Shown: positions 1-9,820, counted from the stretch's first letter. The stretch is DNA of 64,000 bases from Aureibaculum luteum (GCF_003449015.1 NZ_QRGD01000008.1:62001-126000); one strand, 5' to 3'. Notes: a model not told the origin generated them from the letters alone. Numbers and translations are program-made.

Positions 1-534
1 GATAGGGTAGGGTATGGTACAGAAAACACAGCTAATGTTCAAGGATCTCTAGCGTTTGAATTGGGCCTTTTGAATAAGGTTACTAATGGTATTTCCGCAG
101 AAAAAATTATACTAATAGGCTATTCTTATGGTGGCTCAATAGTATTGGCTTCACCCAAAAATTACAAGTATAAAGTATCTTTGGCAAGTGCGGTAAATGC
201 TAAATTAGAACCTATGTTTTGGGGATTAAAAATATATGATTGGAAATTAACACGATGGATACTTCCAAAAAAAGTACAAGCGGCAGCGAAAGAAAAATAT
301 TCACACGTATCCGATTTACCTAAGTATGAGAAATTATGGAATAAAAGTCCTTCACCAATTGTAAATATTCAAGGTGATGCTGATTGGATTGTACCCTATG
401 AGAATTCAATATTTTTACAACAGAAAATTGACACAGATAAATTTAAAATGATCACCATTAAAGGTGTTGGTCATGAATTAGTTTGGTCAAATTTTGATTT
501 GATAAAAAGTGAAATTTTAAAAACACTTAAATAG
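1..534 (+). CDS. Alpha/beta hydrolase, C-terminal part (5' end outside window)
   Basis: The frame is open from base 1, so the start lies upstream of the window; a TTG at 61 is only an internal codon. The visible 177 residues hold the nucleophile elbow GYSYGG (about residues 40-45), a late Asp in DADWIVPYEN and a His in GVGHELV. This is the Ser-Asp-His order of an alpha/beta hydrolase. The substrate cannot be read from the sequence. The stop codon is one base before the menF start, so the two are almost certainly co-transcribed. Hydrolases occur in menaquinone operons (MenH), but this copy is too incomplete to be called MenH. Confidence 0.85.
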   Translation, partial: DRVGYGTENTANVQGSLAFELGLLNKVTNGISAEKIILIGYSYGGSIVLASPKNYKYKVSLASAVNAKLEPMFWGLKIYDWKLTRWILPKKVQAAAKEKYSHVSDLPKYEKLWNKSPSPIVNIQGDADWIVPYENSIFLQQKIDTDKFKMITIKGVGHELVWSNFDLIKSEILKTLK

Positions 535-535
535 A

Positions 536-1642
536 ATGTTTGAAAATAAATCTATAAATGAACTTTTCGCTAAGGTTCAACAAGCTTTTGAAACTAAAAA
601 ACCTTTTGTTGTATATAGGCAGGCTGAGAGTGATTTTGTTAAAGGTTTTTTTCAAACAAATAATGACCTTTGTAATACCAAAGACTATTTAGATTCAGGT
701 TTCGTTTTTGCACCTTTTGACAATGCTTTACCTTCTATTTTATTTCCATTATCAGAATCTGAATTATACGCTTCTAAATTTACCAATGCTCGCTTTATAG
801 ATAACCAAAAAGATTTGTCAATGGTATCGAATTTAGAAAATTCAAAAGCGAGTCATATAGCATTGGTTGAAAAGGGAATTAAATTTTTAGAAAATAATAA
901 TTATAAAAAAGTTGTACTCTCTAGAAAGCAGGCTATTCCTACTTCAGAATTTAACCTAGTTGAAACCTTTAAAAAACTACTTACAAGTTATAGTAATGCG
1001 TTGGTGTATTGTTGGTTTCATCCTAAAGTGGGGTTGTGGTTAGGAGCTACGCCTGAAACTTTGTTAAAGGTTAGTAAAACTACGTTTGCTACAATGGCAT
1101 TGGCTGGTACACAGGTTATTGATAACAAAAATTATTCTTCAGGTCACGATTCAGACTACAAAGATGTAGTATGGAAAGTGAAAGAGATAAAAGAACAAAA
1201 ACATGTCACAGACTTTATATTAGAACAATTCGAGCAGGGACGAGTACTAAATGATTTTAGGGTCTCTAAACCTTATACTTCAAAAGCTGGAAATTTACTG
1301 CACCTTCGTACTGATATTTCAGGAAAATTATCACCTGAACTAACTTTAAAAAATATAATTAATTTATTACATCCAACACCAGCTGTGTGCGGAGTGCCTA
1401 AGCAAGAAGCGAAAGATTTTATTTTACAAAATGAAAATTATAACCGTGAATATTATACTGGATTTTTAGGAGAATTAAACTTAGCAGGAACTTCAAATCT
1501 ATATGTTAATTTAAGATGTATGCAACTTATAAAAAATACTATTGAAATTTATATTGGTGGCGGTATTACAAATGATAGTAACCCTGAAAATGAATGGGAA
1601 GAAACCGTAGCTAAAAGTAAGATAATGTTAAAAGTATTATAA
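536..1642 (+). CDS. menF: Isochorismate synthase (chorismate-binding enzyme)
   Basis: A 368-residue member of the chorismate-binding family. The C-terminal two thirds carries the typical stretches KVVLSRK, GATPETLL, HPTPAVCGVPK and the C-terminal IGGGI followed by NEWEETVAKSK, which in this family bind chorismate and Mg2+. It would convert chorismate to isochorismate for menaquinone, the usual quinone of this phylum. A siderophore role (EntC type) is possible, but no siderophore genes are near. It starts one base after the stop of the hydrolase, which suggests translational coupling. Confidence 0.88.
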   Translation: MFENKSINELFAKVQQAFETKKPFVVYRQAESDFVKGFFQTNNDLCNTKDYLDSGFVFAPFDNALPSILFPLSESELYASKFTNARFIDNQKDLSMVSNLENSKASHIALVEKGIKFLENNNYKKVVLSRKQAIPTSEFNLVETFKKLLTSYSNALVYCWFHPKVGLWLGATPETLLKVSKTTFATMALAGTQVIDNKNYSSGHDSDYKDVVWKVKEIKEQKHVTDFILEQFEQGRVLNDFRVSKPYTSKAGNLLHLRTDISGKLSPELTLKNIINLLHPTPAVCGVPKQEAKDFILQNENYNREYYTGFLGELNLAGTSNLYVNLRCMQLIKNTIEIYIGGGITNDSNPENEWEETVAKSKIMLKVL

Positions 1643-1754
1643 TTTCACTTTATATTTAGCTCGGTCACTATTTGTATTTGGTTCTAAGAATTTTTATCTT
1701 TTAAGGTTGCTTTCAAAGTGTACGGATTGTAAAATTAGTGTACTTTTAATTGAA

Positions 1755-2474
1755 TTAAGGATTTGTAGACCATAAGGCTGCACTTTTAAGCATTGCTCTT
1801 CTTGGTAGTTTTAATCCTGCAACTATTAATTCAGCAAAATCTTCAGGTTGTAAAACACTATCTTGAGAATCTTTGGTTGCAATACCTAGTTCAATTGACA
1901 TATCAGATGCTATAGTACTTGGAGTTAGTGTACAAACTCTAATATTATTTTTACGAACTTCTTTCATTAGGGATTCTGACATTCCAATAACTGCAAATTT
2001 TGATGCAGAATAAGCTGATGTACTGGCATTTCCATTTAATCCAGCTGTAGATGAAACATTAATAATATCACCTTCATTTTCAGCTATTAAATAGGGTAAA
2101 ATTTCTTTAGTAACATAATACATCCCCATCACATTAGTTTGAATAATTTGGCTCCATTGGCTAACTTCCATTTCGTTAAAAGTCCCAAATGCTGCAATTC
2201 CTGCATTATTTACCAAAATGTCAACTGATCCTAAGGTTTTTATGATACTTTTAATACTATGTTTGACTTCTTCATAGTTGCTTACATCAAATACGGAATA
2301 AATTGCTTTAATACCAAAAGCTTCTAATTCAGAAACTGTTTCTTTTAAAATAGCTTCATTTCTTCCAGTTATAGCAACGTCTATTCCTTCTTTAGCAAAC
2401 GCAATAGCTGTAGCTTTACCAAGTCCCCTTCCACCACCGGTGATTATTGCTTTTTTATTTTTTAAATCTTTCAT
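1755..2474 (-). CDS. Short-chain dehydrogenase/reductase (3-oxoacyl-ACP reductase type)
   Basis: A 239-residue classical SDR. The NAD(P)-binding motif TGGGRGLG is at residues 12-19, NNAG lies near residue 90, and the catalytic Ser (NVSSTAG) and YSASK pair lie near residues 140-160. It reduces or oxidises a carbonyl/alcohol pair with NAD(P)H. Family members close to FabG are common outside the fatty acid operon, so the exact substrate is unknown. It converges with menF and stands alone, with 409 bases without genes upstream. Confidence 0.85.
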   Translation of the reverse strand: MKDLKNKKAIITGGGRGLGKATAIAFAKEGIDVAITGRNEAILKETVSELEAFGIKAIYSVFDVSNYEEVKHSIKSIIKTLGSVDILVNNAGIAAFGTFNEMEVSQWSQIIQTNVMGMYYVTKEILPYLIAENEGDIINVSSTAGLNGNASTSAYSASKFAVIGMSESLMKEVRKNNIRVCTLTPSTIASDMSIELGIATKDSQDSVLQPEDFAELIVAGLKLPRRAMLKSAALWSTNP

Positions 2475-2883
2475 ATGAGTTTATAGAATAAGTATTTATA
2501 ATTGTTTGTAACCGTTTATCCAATAGTAGCATAACGTTAAAAGACATAATGTTCGCATTATTTTTTTAACACAACGTTTTTATTTTATCTTTTATATTAA
2601 AGCTGATAGAACGACCACGAAGATATAAAATGAAGTTGAAAACGAATTATATAAATTCTAAAATTTAGCTTAAGACCTTGATGTTAATTCATACAAATTA
2701 CCCATTCAAAACAATTACTTTACCGAAATGAGTAATGAACCTTTCTCATTAAGTTTTATGATAGTTCATGTAGCTTTAAAATTCTTAAATAATATACTGA
2801 TTGTTGTTATAGTTAATGTATTTATTAAACTATCGTAATTTTATTAAGAATTAAAAATAATAAAATTACGATAGTTATTCAGA
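2475..2883. other. Intergenic stretch without a gene
   Basis: 409 AT-rich bases between the start of the SDR gene and the stop of the TonB receptor gene. It should hold the SDR promoter at its left end and the receptor terminator at its right end. I found no reading frame with a convincing start or composition, and no RNA gene. Confidence 0.6.
2828..2876 (-). terminator. Perfect 18-bp hairpin after the TonB receptor gene
   Basis: The 18-base arms at 2828-2845 and 2859-2876 are perfect reverse complements around a 13-base loop, beginning 8 bases after the receptor stop codon. The stem is mostly A/T, so part of it can supply the U-rich tail. The position fits the end of the metal-receptor transcript. 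Confidence 0.7.
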
Positions 2884-5160
2884 CTAAATATTAAATTTTA
2901 GGCCTAACATTGCTGTTCTTCCAATATTATAAATGCCTTCACTTTTTAAACGTGATAAATGCGAAATATACTCTGTATCTAAGGCGTTGTTAAGTGTAAA
3001 GCTGAGGTTAAACTTAGTGTTGTTAATTTTTATATCTCCACCAAGACCTAAATGTAATAATTGGTAACCATCAGATTTTGTTTCAAACAGTCCCACGTTG
3101 TTTTGGTTTAATACACTTTCCAATTTTATGGATGCATAGCCATTAGAAATCCAGTTTTTAATATCAAACTCACCGCGTAAGGTGTTATTAAACTGATTTG
3201 CCGGTATTAGTGGTAAGTAATCTCCATTGTCTTGTTTTCCAATAACCATTTCAAAACTACTTTCTAAATGCAACCAATCCAAAGGGTGAGGGTGTAAGTG
3301 AAAACCAAATTCACTACCATACAACTTCGAGTCATCTTGTATGTATGTATAGGCATCAATATCGTCTATAGTTGTTCCTGTAGGAGTTAAAAATATATAA
3401 TTCTTTATCACATTTAAGAAACCATTGGCAAAAAATTCAATGTGTTCGTTTTTATATTCAAATGCTAAATCTATTTGATAATTTTGTTCGTTATTTAAAT
3501 CAGAATTTCCTATTTCATATCTATTTGTTCCATGATGTATGCCGTTTGAAGTCAACTCTGCTAAATTAGGAGCACGAAAACCAGTAGCTAAATTTAATCG
3601 AGTCTCTACCTTTTCAAACAATGTGGTTTTATAACCCAGAGAAGCGGTAAAACTGTTGTATGAATTATCAATGGCCTCAAATATGTGCACATCTCCTTCA
3701 TGTTCTATTAGATGTTCTTCAGTATTGATATTTCTTGTGTCAAAGCGAATGCCTCCTTGTAAAAAATGAGTATCCCATTTTGTGTTTACCATAGCAAATA
3801 CCCCTAAATCATTCATGTTAGCATCGGGTATTAATAACTCTTCTCCAAAATTAGTATTGCTTTGTGTTAAACCCTGTACACCCAAAATACTCTCAAACTG
3901 ACCTATTGTAGGTAAATGATATTGAACATCATAAGTAAATGTTTTAAGCTTCATTTGTAATGAAGGTTCTAAATGTTCTTCTTCATGTTCTTCCTCCTCA
4001 TGTTCTTCTTCTTCTTCTTCTTCTTCTTCATGTTCATGTTCCTCTTCAAATTCTCTTCTGTTATTAGCTGTATAACCAAAATGGATATCTAGATTAGAAT
4101 CATTAAAATAGATGTGATTATGAGAACTTATAATATAATTGTCAATTCTTTGATACGGGTTTTGAGGAATAATATTAGAGTTTTGTACACCAATTTCTTC
4201 AGCGATACCGATGTTTGATGAGGTTAAATTAAAACGATTGTCAGAACTGAAATTTTTCAACTCGAAGCCTAAAGCAGATTTTACGTCAAACTCATTAAAT
4301 CGAGAATTGGTAACATGTGTTCCATCTGGTATTTTATAATCATGATGAGAGTTATAGCCCATAGACGCTATAAATTTTATATTTTCAGAAGAAGATTTAA
4401 AATTAAATGAAGTATTACTTCCCATAGTATTGGTAAAATATTTTTGACTAATAGTGGCAGTAGTAATATTCGCATTAGCATACTTTTCAGGATTAAAATA
4501 CAAGACCCCTCCTAAAGCATCAGATCCGTATAAAAGGGAAGCCGGACCTTTTATAATTTCTACACTTTCAACACCATTATCATTTAATCCAAGCCCATGT
4601 TCATCACCAAACTGTTGATTTTCTAAACGAACCCCTTGCGAATAAACCAACACTCTATTACCGCTTAAACCTCTAATTACAGGTTTTCCAATACCCATAC
4701 CTGTTGATATTTGAGAAACCCCAGCAACATTAGAAATACCCTCAATTAGACTTACTGCTCCCGAGCGTTGTAATTGTTGAACTGTTTTGTGTTCTACCTT
4801 CATTACATTTTCGCTTTGTAATTTATTAAATGGAGTAGATAATATGACTTCGTCCATATTAAAGACAGATTCTTCTAAGGTTACATCTAATACCGTTCTT
4901 TCTTCAGTAATTTCTACAGTTACGGATTTTGAATTAAATCCGACATAACCGATAACAATTGTTAAAGTGCCTTTTGGTAAATTTTTTAAGATATAATTAC
5001 CGTCCATATCTGTTATTGTGCCTTTATGCAACTCTGGAGCATAAACATCGGCTTCAATAAGAGGCTGGTTATTGGTGTCAATAATTTTTCCTGAAAGCGT
5101 GTGTTGAGCATGTAATACAAGGCCACACCATACCATAAGTATAGATAAATAAATTTTCAT
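2884..5160 (-). CDS. TonB-dependent outer membrane receptor with Glu/His-rich loop
   Basis: A 758-residue receptor: signal peptide (1-18), a carboxypeptidase-regulatory-like domain (about 20-105, TLSGKIIDTNNQPL), a plug (about 115-225, with SGNRVLVYSQGVR and EIIKGPASLLYGSDALGG) and a beta barrel to the C-terminus. Residues about 368-398 are almost only Glu and His and interrupt the barrel, as an outer loop would. Acidic/His loops of this kind bind zinc in ZnuD-type receptors, so uptake of zinc or another divalent metal is my inference. A small His-rich exported protein lies 43 bases upstream on the same strand and is probably co-transcribed. The next gene downstream is separated by a strong hairpin. 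Confidence 0.9.
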   Translation of the reverse strand: MKIYLSILMVWCGLVLHAQHTLSGKIIDTNNQPLIEADVYAPELHKGTITDMDGNYILKNLPKGTLTIVIGYVGFNSKSVTVEITEERTVLDVTLEESVFNMDEVILSTPFNKLQSENVMKVEHKTVQQLQRSGAVSLIEGISNVAGVSQISTGMGIGKPVIRGLSGNRVLVYSQGVRLENQQFGDEHGLGLNDNGVESVEIIKGPASLLYGSDALGGVLYFNPEKYANANITTATISQKYFTNTMGSNTSFNFKSSSENIKFIASMGYNSHHDYKIPDGTHVTNSRFNEFDVKSALGFELKNFSSDNRFNLTSSNIGIAEEIGVQNSNIIPQNPYQRIDNYIISSHNHIYFNDSNLDIHFGYTANNRREFEEEHEHEEEEEEEEEHEEEEHEEEHLEPSLQMKLKTFTYDVQYHLPTIGQFESILGVQGLTQSNTNFGEELLIPDANMNDLGVFAMVNTKWDTHFLQGGIRFDTRNINTEEHLIEHEGDVHIFEAIDNSYNSFTASLGYKTTLFEKVETRLNLATGFRAPNLAELTSNGIHHGTNRYEIGNSDLNNEQNYQIDLAFEYKNEHIEFFANGFLNVIKNYIFLTPTGTTIDDIDAYTYIQDDSKLYGSEFGFHLHPHPLDWLHLESSFEMVIGKQDNGDYLPLIPANQFNNTLRGEFDIKNWISNGYASIKLESVLNQNNVGLFETKSDGYQLLHLGLGGDIKINNTKFNLSFTLNNALDTEYISHLSRLKSEGIYNIGRTAMLGLKFNI

Positions 5161-5203
5161 TTTTGTAAATTTTATTATTGTTAATGCGTTGATAAAAAAC
5201 TAA

Positions 5204-5530
5204 TTAAGCAATAATAGAAGGGGGTGCTCTTGAAGATTTTGTACTCTCAAATGAATAAAAGTAAGATTGAGTGTACGAATCAAAAAGTTGAAAATAAATG
5301 TGGGGTTTGATTAACGTAAAGGTACTACTAAAATCAAATGAATTATAGGTGATTTTTAAATGGTAAAAATGACAATCAATTTGCTTTTTATGGAAGTGTT
5401 TTTCTAATTTCGCATTACAAAAATAATGTTCATGACCTTCTAAAGCATGTAGTGTTTGAAATGCAAAGGGCAAAAGAACAACTATAGCTACAAATGTAGA
5501 TAGAATTTTATGTGAATACTTTTTTCTCAA
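5204..5530 (-). CDS. Small exported His/Cys-rich protein before a TonB receptor
   Basis: 108 residues with an N-terminal hydrophobic segment (about 9-30) and a short stretch rich in His and Cys (HEHYFC, HFHKK, CHFYH; about 33-58). It starts with TTG at 5530; no ATG lies further in. The -7 element TATCTTTG sits only four bases upstream, so the message may be leaderless. Its position before a receptor with a Glu/His loop suggests a part in sensing or delivering the same metal. I do not recognise a named family. Confidence 0.65.
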   Translation of the reverse strand: MRKKYSHKILSTFVAIVVLLPFAFQTLHALEGHEHYFCNAKLEKHFHKKQIDCHFYHLKITYNSFDFSSTFTLIKPHIYFQLFDSYTQSYFYSFESTKSSRAPPSIIA

Positions 5531-5534
5531 GTTG

Positions 5535-5542
5535 CAAAGATA
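5535..5542 (-). promoter_or_regulatory. -7 element TATCTTTG of the metal receptor operon
   Basis: An exact match to the Bacteroidota -7 consensus TAnnTTTG, four bases upstream of the TTG start of the His-rich protein. No TTG at the expected -33 distance is visible. Confidence 0.45.
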
Positions 5543-5562
5543 CTAAAATCTTAAATAGTTTT

Positions 5563-6450
5563 TTACTTCTTTATTTTTTTCCAGATAAATTTAAAACTAT
5601 TTAAAACAAATAATGCAACAAAGCCAATGACTAGCCCAAAAATAAACTCTTTCAGAATTGATGGTACAGATGATAATAAGTCCTCTGAAAGATGATGAAA
5701 AAAGTCAATATAATGAACAAAAATACCACCCGCTACTAATAATAAAGCGATTGTTCCAATAATACCTAACGCTCTAATCACCATTGGTAACGCTTTTATT
5801 AAAAATGTACCAATATAATAGGATATGTTTTTCTTGTCTTTACTAAGTTTAATAAACCTGACGCCTAAATCATCCATTCTAACGATTAGGGCTACAATGC
5901 CATAAACACCAATTGTTGCAATAATAGCTACCACCGAAACTACCATTATTTGCGTGAGAAGGGGTTTGTCGAGTACGGTACCTAGTGCAATAATTACAAT
6001 TTCAATAGATAAAATAAAATCTGTAATAATGGCTGACCTTATTTTTGTTTTTTCAAGTGCTAATACTTCTTCTTTTGTGAGCTCTTTTTCTTCAATAACA
6101 GCTACTTCATGATGGTGAGGTACAAAAAATTCATATATTTTTTCAGCACCCTCATAGGCTAAATAAACACCACCTAAAATTAATACTAGTGTTACCGCCC
6201 AAGGTAAAAAAGCACTCAATAAAAAAGCAATAGGTAAGATAATTAGTTTGTTCAGAAAAGAACCTTTTGTAATTGCCCACAATACAGGAATTTCTCTTGA
6301 GGACATAAAGCCTGATGCTTTTTCTGCATTAACGGCTAAATCATCACCTAATATTCCAGCCGTTTTTTTTGTAGCAATTTTGCCCATAACGGCAACGTCA
6401 TCCATCAAAGCTGCAATATCATCAAGTAAGGCAAAAAATCCTGTAGCCAT
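5563..6450 (-). CDS. DUF808/YedI-type inner membrane protein
   Basis: 295 residues. The N-terminus (ALLDDIAALMDDVAVM, then KKTAGILGDDLAVNAE) is the hallmark of the DUF808 family (E. coli YedI). About six hydrophobic segments follow from residue 60 to the C-terminus, with a charged cytoplasmic stretch including HHHE near 111-114 and EEKELTKEEV. The biochemical function of the family is unknown. It ends 32 bases before the TTG of the His-rich protein and points the same way, so the metal operon may partly be read from here. Confidence 0.85.
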   Translation of the reverse strand: MATGFFALLDDIAALMDDVAVMGKIATKKTAGILGDDLAVNAEKASGFMSSREIPVLWAITKGSFLNKLIILPIAFLLSAFLPWAVTLVLILGGVYLAYEGAEKIYEFFVPHHHEVAVIEEKELTKEEVLALEKTKIRSAIITDFILSIEIVIIALGTVLDKPLLTQIMVVSVVAIIATIGVYGIVALIVRMDDLGVRFIKLSKDKKNISYYIGTFLIKALPMVIRALGIIGTIALLLVAGGIFVHYIDFFHHLSEDLLSSVPSILKEFIFGLVIGFVALFVLNSFKFIWKKIKK

Positions 6451-6485
6451 AATTTTCTAAATTGTAATTTAATAATTGTTAATTA

Positions 6486-6875
6486 TTATTCGTTTTGTCC
6501 TTCCAAACTAGTGTCTAGAACTTTAATAGCCGTTCCTTTTTGTTTAAAATTAGAACCTTTATAATGAGCAGTAAAAGAATAGGAATTGTCTTTAATTCCT
6601 GTTATTTTTACAATAAATGGTGTACTGTCTAATTGCGTTTTTGGCTTTAGTTTTGTCAACTCATACTCAAAGTTTGAATTCCATTTAATAGCAAAAGTAT
6701 CCTTTACATTGTCATAAGTTTCAATTTGAATATTTTCATTTCTAAAAGCAACAGATGTAGCATCTGAATCATCTAAATGGGTTTTAAATGTGCCAATTTT
6801 AAATTGATTTACATCTCCTTGTTTAGCACAAGAATAAATGAGGATAAAAGTTAATATGACAATTAAATATCGCAT
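6486..6875 (-). CDS. Small lipoprotein in the purB operon
   Basis: 129 residues with a lipoprotein signal (MRYLIVILTFILIYSC, Cys at residue 16). The rest is a short beta-rich domain without motifs I know. The ATG shares one base with the purB stop codon (TAATG), so translation is coupled to purB. It is probably anchored in a periplasm-facing membrane. No function can be stated. Confidence 0.75.
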   Translation of the reverse strand: MRYLIVILTFILIYSCAKQGDVNQFKIGTFKTHLDDSDATSVAFRNENIQIETYDNVKDTFAIKWNSNFEYELTKLKPKTQLDSTPFIVKITGIKDNSYSFTAHYKGSNFKQKGTAIKVLDTSLEGQNE

Positions 6876-8218
6876 TAAATTCCCGTGTAATTAGACGGAG
6901 TAATTGCTTTTAGCTCTGTTTTTATGCTATCATTAACATCTAAGCTATCAATAAAGTCAGCCATTGATTTTTGATTAATCACAGCATTAGTTCTCGTCAA
7001 TCCTTTTAACGCTTCATATGGATTTGGATAACTTTCTCTACGTAAAATGGTTTGAATTGCCTCCGCAACAACAGCCCAATTGTTTTCTAAATCTTCTTCA
7101 AATTTTTCTTTATTTAACAATAACTTGCTAAGTCCTTTTAAGGTGGAAGAAAAACCAATTAATGTATGAGCAAAAGGAACGCCCACATTTCTTAGTACAG
7201 TTGAGTCGGTTAAATCACGTTGCAATCTAGAAATTGGAAGTTTTGCAGACAAGTGCTCAAAAATAGCATTAGCCATTCCTAAATTACCTTCCGAATTTTC
7301 AAAATCTATTGGATTTACCTTATGTGGCATTGCAGAAGAGCCTACTTCGCCAGCTTTTATTTTTTGTTTAAAATAATTCATAGAAATATAAGTCCATATA
7401 TCTCTATCTAAATCTATTACTATTGTGTTTATTCGCTTTAAAGCATCAAAAATACCAGCAATATGATCGTAATGTTCAATTTGGGTGGTAGGAAAAGAAT
7501 GATGTAGACCCAGGACATTTTCTACGAAATTAGTACCAAATTTTTTCCAGTCTATAGTAGGATAAGCAACTTTATGAGCATTAAAATTACCTGTTGCTCC
7601 ACCAAATTTAGCGGCATACGGTATGTTCTGTAATTGCTTGACTTGTTGTTCAATACGTTCTACAAAAACCATAAACTCTTTACCTAGTCTAGTTGGTGAT
7701 GCTGGTTGGCCATGTGTACGTGCTAACATGGGGATTTCTGCCCAGTCATTAGATAAGGTTCTTAATTTTTCAATTAATGTTGCTAAATCCGGATAGTAAA
7801 CGGCATCAAAAGCATCATGAATAGAAAGTGGAATTGCAGTATTGTTTATGTCTTGTGATGTAAGTCCGAAATGGATAAATTCTTTGAACTTCTGTAAATT
7901 TAAAATGTCAAATTTTTCTTTTATAAAATATTCAACAGCCTTTACATCATGGTTAGTGACTTTTTCAATGTCCTTGATACTTTGGGCATCTTTTGTTGAA
8001 AAATCTATATAAATTGCACGTAATGCAGTATTTGTGTTTTTATCGTAATCACTTAATTGCGGAAGTGGTATTTCGGTTAACGCGATAAAATATTCAATTT
8101 CAACTTTAACACGATATTTTATTAATGCTTCTTCCGAAAAAAAAGGAGCTAAATTTGATATTTTATTTCTGTATCTACCATCAATTGGAGAAACGGCACT
8201 TAATTCGTTAAGGATCAT
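6875..8218 (-). CDS. purB: Adenylosuccinate lyase
   Basis: 447 residues, close to the E. coli PurB length. The fumarase/aspartase-superfamily signature GSSAMPHKVNPIDFENSEG is at about 292-310. The catalytic His region TSQDINNTA (about 120) and LARTHGQPASPTRLGKE (about 165) are also present. It cleaves adenylosuccinate and SAICAR in purine synthesis, in the cytoplasm. The N-terminal MILNELSAVSPIDGRYRNK confirms the start. It lies between a HEAT-like protein upstream and a lipoprotein downstream. Confidence 0.97.
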   Translation of the reverse strand: MILNELSAVSPIDGRYRNKISNLAPFFSEEALIKYRVKVEIEYFIALTEIPLPQLSDYDKNTNTALRAIYIDFSTKDAQSIKDIEKVTNHDVKAVEYFIKEKFDILNLQKFKEFIHFGLTSQDINNTAIPLSIHDAFDAVYYPDLATLIEKLRTLSNDWAEIPMLARTHGQPASPTRLGKEFMVFVERIEQQVKQLQNIPYAAKFGGATGNFNAHKVAYPTIDWKKFGTNFVENVLGLHHSFPTTQIEHYDHIAGIFDALKRINTIVIDLDRDIWTYISMNYFKQKIKAGEVGSSAMPHKVNPIDFENSEGNLGMANAIFEHLSAKLPISRLQRDLTDSTVLRNVGVPFAHTLIGFSSTLKGLSKLLLNKEKFEEDLENNWAVVAEAIQTILRRESYPNPYEALKGLTRTNAVINQKSMADFIDSLDVNDSIKTELKAITPSNYTGI

Positions 8219-8283
8219 TTAGTCTAAATTAGACTGTAAAAATAAATGAAAACTAATGAACAGAAAAGTAATTAAGAGCTTTT

Positions 8284-8880
8284 CTAAGCAACGGTTGTTT
8301 TTTCAATTAAATCCAATACTTTTTTAGCTTTTGACGCATAATTGGCACTTTCATTCGAAATATTTTTATTAATTATCAATTTCATTTCATAATGAATCCA
8401 TCCAATTTTTTTACCAATGTAGAATAATGTGTCCATTGCATTGGTTTTGGTATTCGATTTATAATCTTTTAACATCCAATCAAAACACGTTTCAATTATT
8501 TCAGATAATTGTTCATGTGTTAATATCAGTTTAATTGGCGAATCGAATTTAGACGTATATTCTTGGGCTATTAAACTACATATTTTTGATACTGATTTAA
8601 TAGCATTCTCATCACTTAATTTGGAAATGTTCTTTGTGAAATAGGATAAATTATAAGCGATCCAATCAAGACGTTGCTCAACAACTATCTCTAATGTAGC
8701 AATAGCTTTTAATGAAATATCATTATCATAATCAAATGATATTTCCACCAATGATTCAAATAAAGACTGGTCTGTAAGAATTATTTTTGAAAGTTTCTTA
8801 AGACTTTCTCTATTTGTATTGGGTATTATGTTAAGTTCTTTTATTAAAGAATATTTATTCATATTTTTAACTGCGTTCAT
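8284..8880 (-). CDS. Conserved helical protein upstream of purB
   Basis: 198 residues without signal peptide or membrane segment. The sequence is all-helical, with leucine/isoleucine spacing that resembles HEAT or ARM repeats (for example ISLKAIATLEIVVEQRLDWI). It reads in the same direction as purB, 65 bases upstream. The start is ATG 8880, or a second ATG six codons later. I do not know a function; helical repeats suggest protein binding. Confidence 0.7.
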   Translation of the reverse strand: MNAVKNMNKYSLIKELNIIPNTNRESLKKLSKIILTDQSLFESLVEISFDYDNDISLKAIATLEIVVEQRLDWIAYNLSYFTKNISKLSDENAIKSVSKICSLIAQEYTSKFDSPIKLILTHEQLSEIIETCFDWMLKDYKSNTKTNAMDTLFYIGKKIGWIHYEMKLIINKNISNESANYASKAKKVLDLIEKTTVA

Positions 8881-9094
8881 AGACTACATTAAGAATTAAA
8901 AACTGTTTTAATCGCCACATTTTGGATGTATTTTAACAGAAAAAAAAGGAAAATATTATAAATATTAACTTTTTTTTTGTATACCAGTTAATAATATTCT
9001 TTATTATCTCTATAATTTATCATTGAATGTTGCGTTAAATTGTTATAAAAATTAGAGTTGGAACATTATTTGTTTAACGAAATAGAAAAGAACA

Positions 9095-9820
9095 ATGTTT
9101 ATGAAAAAAATTAAACTACCCTATATATTTTTGATAGTCGCAATTTTGGGCTCTCATTTGTCATTCTCACAAGATGATAGCAACCAATTAGATGAAAATG
9201 GAAAGAGACATGGAGTTTGGAAAAAGTATTACAGTAATAGTCGGATTCGTTATAGAGGTACCTTTGAACATGGTAAGGAAGTAGGAACATTTAAATATTA
9301 CTCAGCGGCTCAGTCTGATTATCCGAATGTAATAAAAAAATATAAGACTAATGATGACATTGCTGATGTTGGCTTTTACAGTGATGAAGGATTATTACTA
9401 AGTAGTGGAAAAATGGATGGTAAAAAAAGAGTAGGGAAGTGGCAATATTTTCATGATGATGGTAAAACAATAATGTCAGAAGAAAATTATGTCGATGGTA
9501 AGTTAGAAGGAGACTATAAAACCTTTTATAATACAGGAAAACCTACAGAAGTAGGGTATTTTAAGGATGGTAAATTGGATAGTGTTTACAGAAAGTATTC
9601 TATCAAGGGGTATTTATATCAACATTTTAATTATAAGAATGGTTTGTTAAATGGAAAAGCGGTTTATTATAATAGAAAAACAGGTGAACTTACAACAAAA
9701 GGAGAATTTAAGGATGATAAGAAAGTGGGTACTTGGGAGAATTATGTAGATGGAGAATTAATTAGTACAGAACAACCGAACAAAAAGAAAGAACGTCCAA
9801 AAAAACAAGAAAAAAATTAA
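9095..9820 (+). CDS. Secreted MORN-type repeat protein (YwqK-like)
   Basis: 241 residues: an Ala/Leu signal peptide (about 1-27), then a row of toxin-antitoxin YwqK/MORN_2-like repeats of about 22 residues. Recognisable units are NGKRHGVWKKYY, KEVGTFKYY, KRVGKWQYF, KLEGDYKTFY, LLNGKAVYY and KKVGTWENY. The tail is Lys-rich. Such repeats form an extended beta sheet and often mediate binding. Despite the family label 'YwqK antitoxin', no toxin partner lies beside it, so I do not call it an antitoxin. The second ATG two codons in (9101) is an equally good start. Confidence 0.8.
   Translation: MFMKKIKLPYIFLIVAILGSHLSFSQDDSNQLDENGKRHGVWKKYYSNSRIRYRGTFEHGKEVGTFKYYSAAQSDYPNVIKKYKTNDDIADVGFYSDEGLLLSSGKMDGKKRVGKWQYFHDDGKTIMSEENYVDGKLEGDYKTFYNTGKPTEVGYFKDGKLDSVYRKYSIKGYLYQHFNYKNGLLNGKAVYYNRKTGELTTKGEFKDDKKVGTWENYVDGELISTEQPNKKKERPKKQEKN

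Noticed and set aside
9095-9820. YwqK-type antitoxin
   Set aside because: Only the repeat type matches; a signal peptide and the lack of a toxin neighbour speak against an antitoxin.
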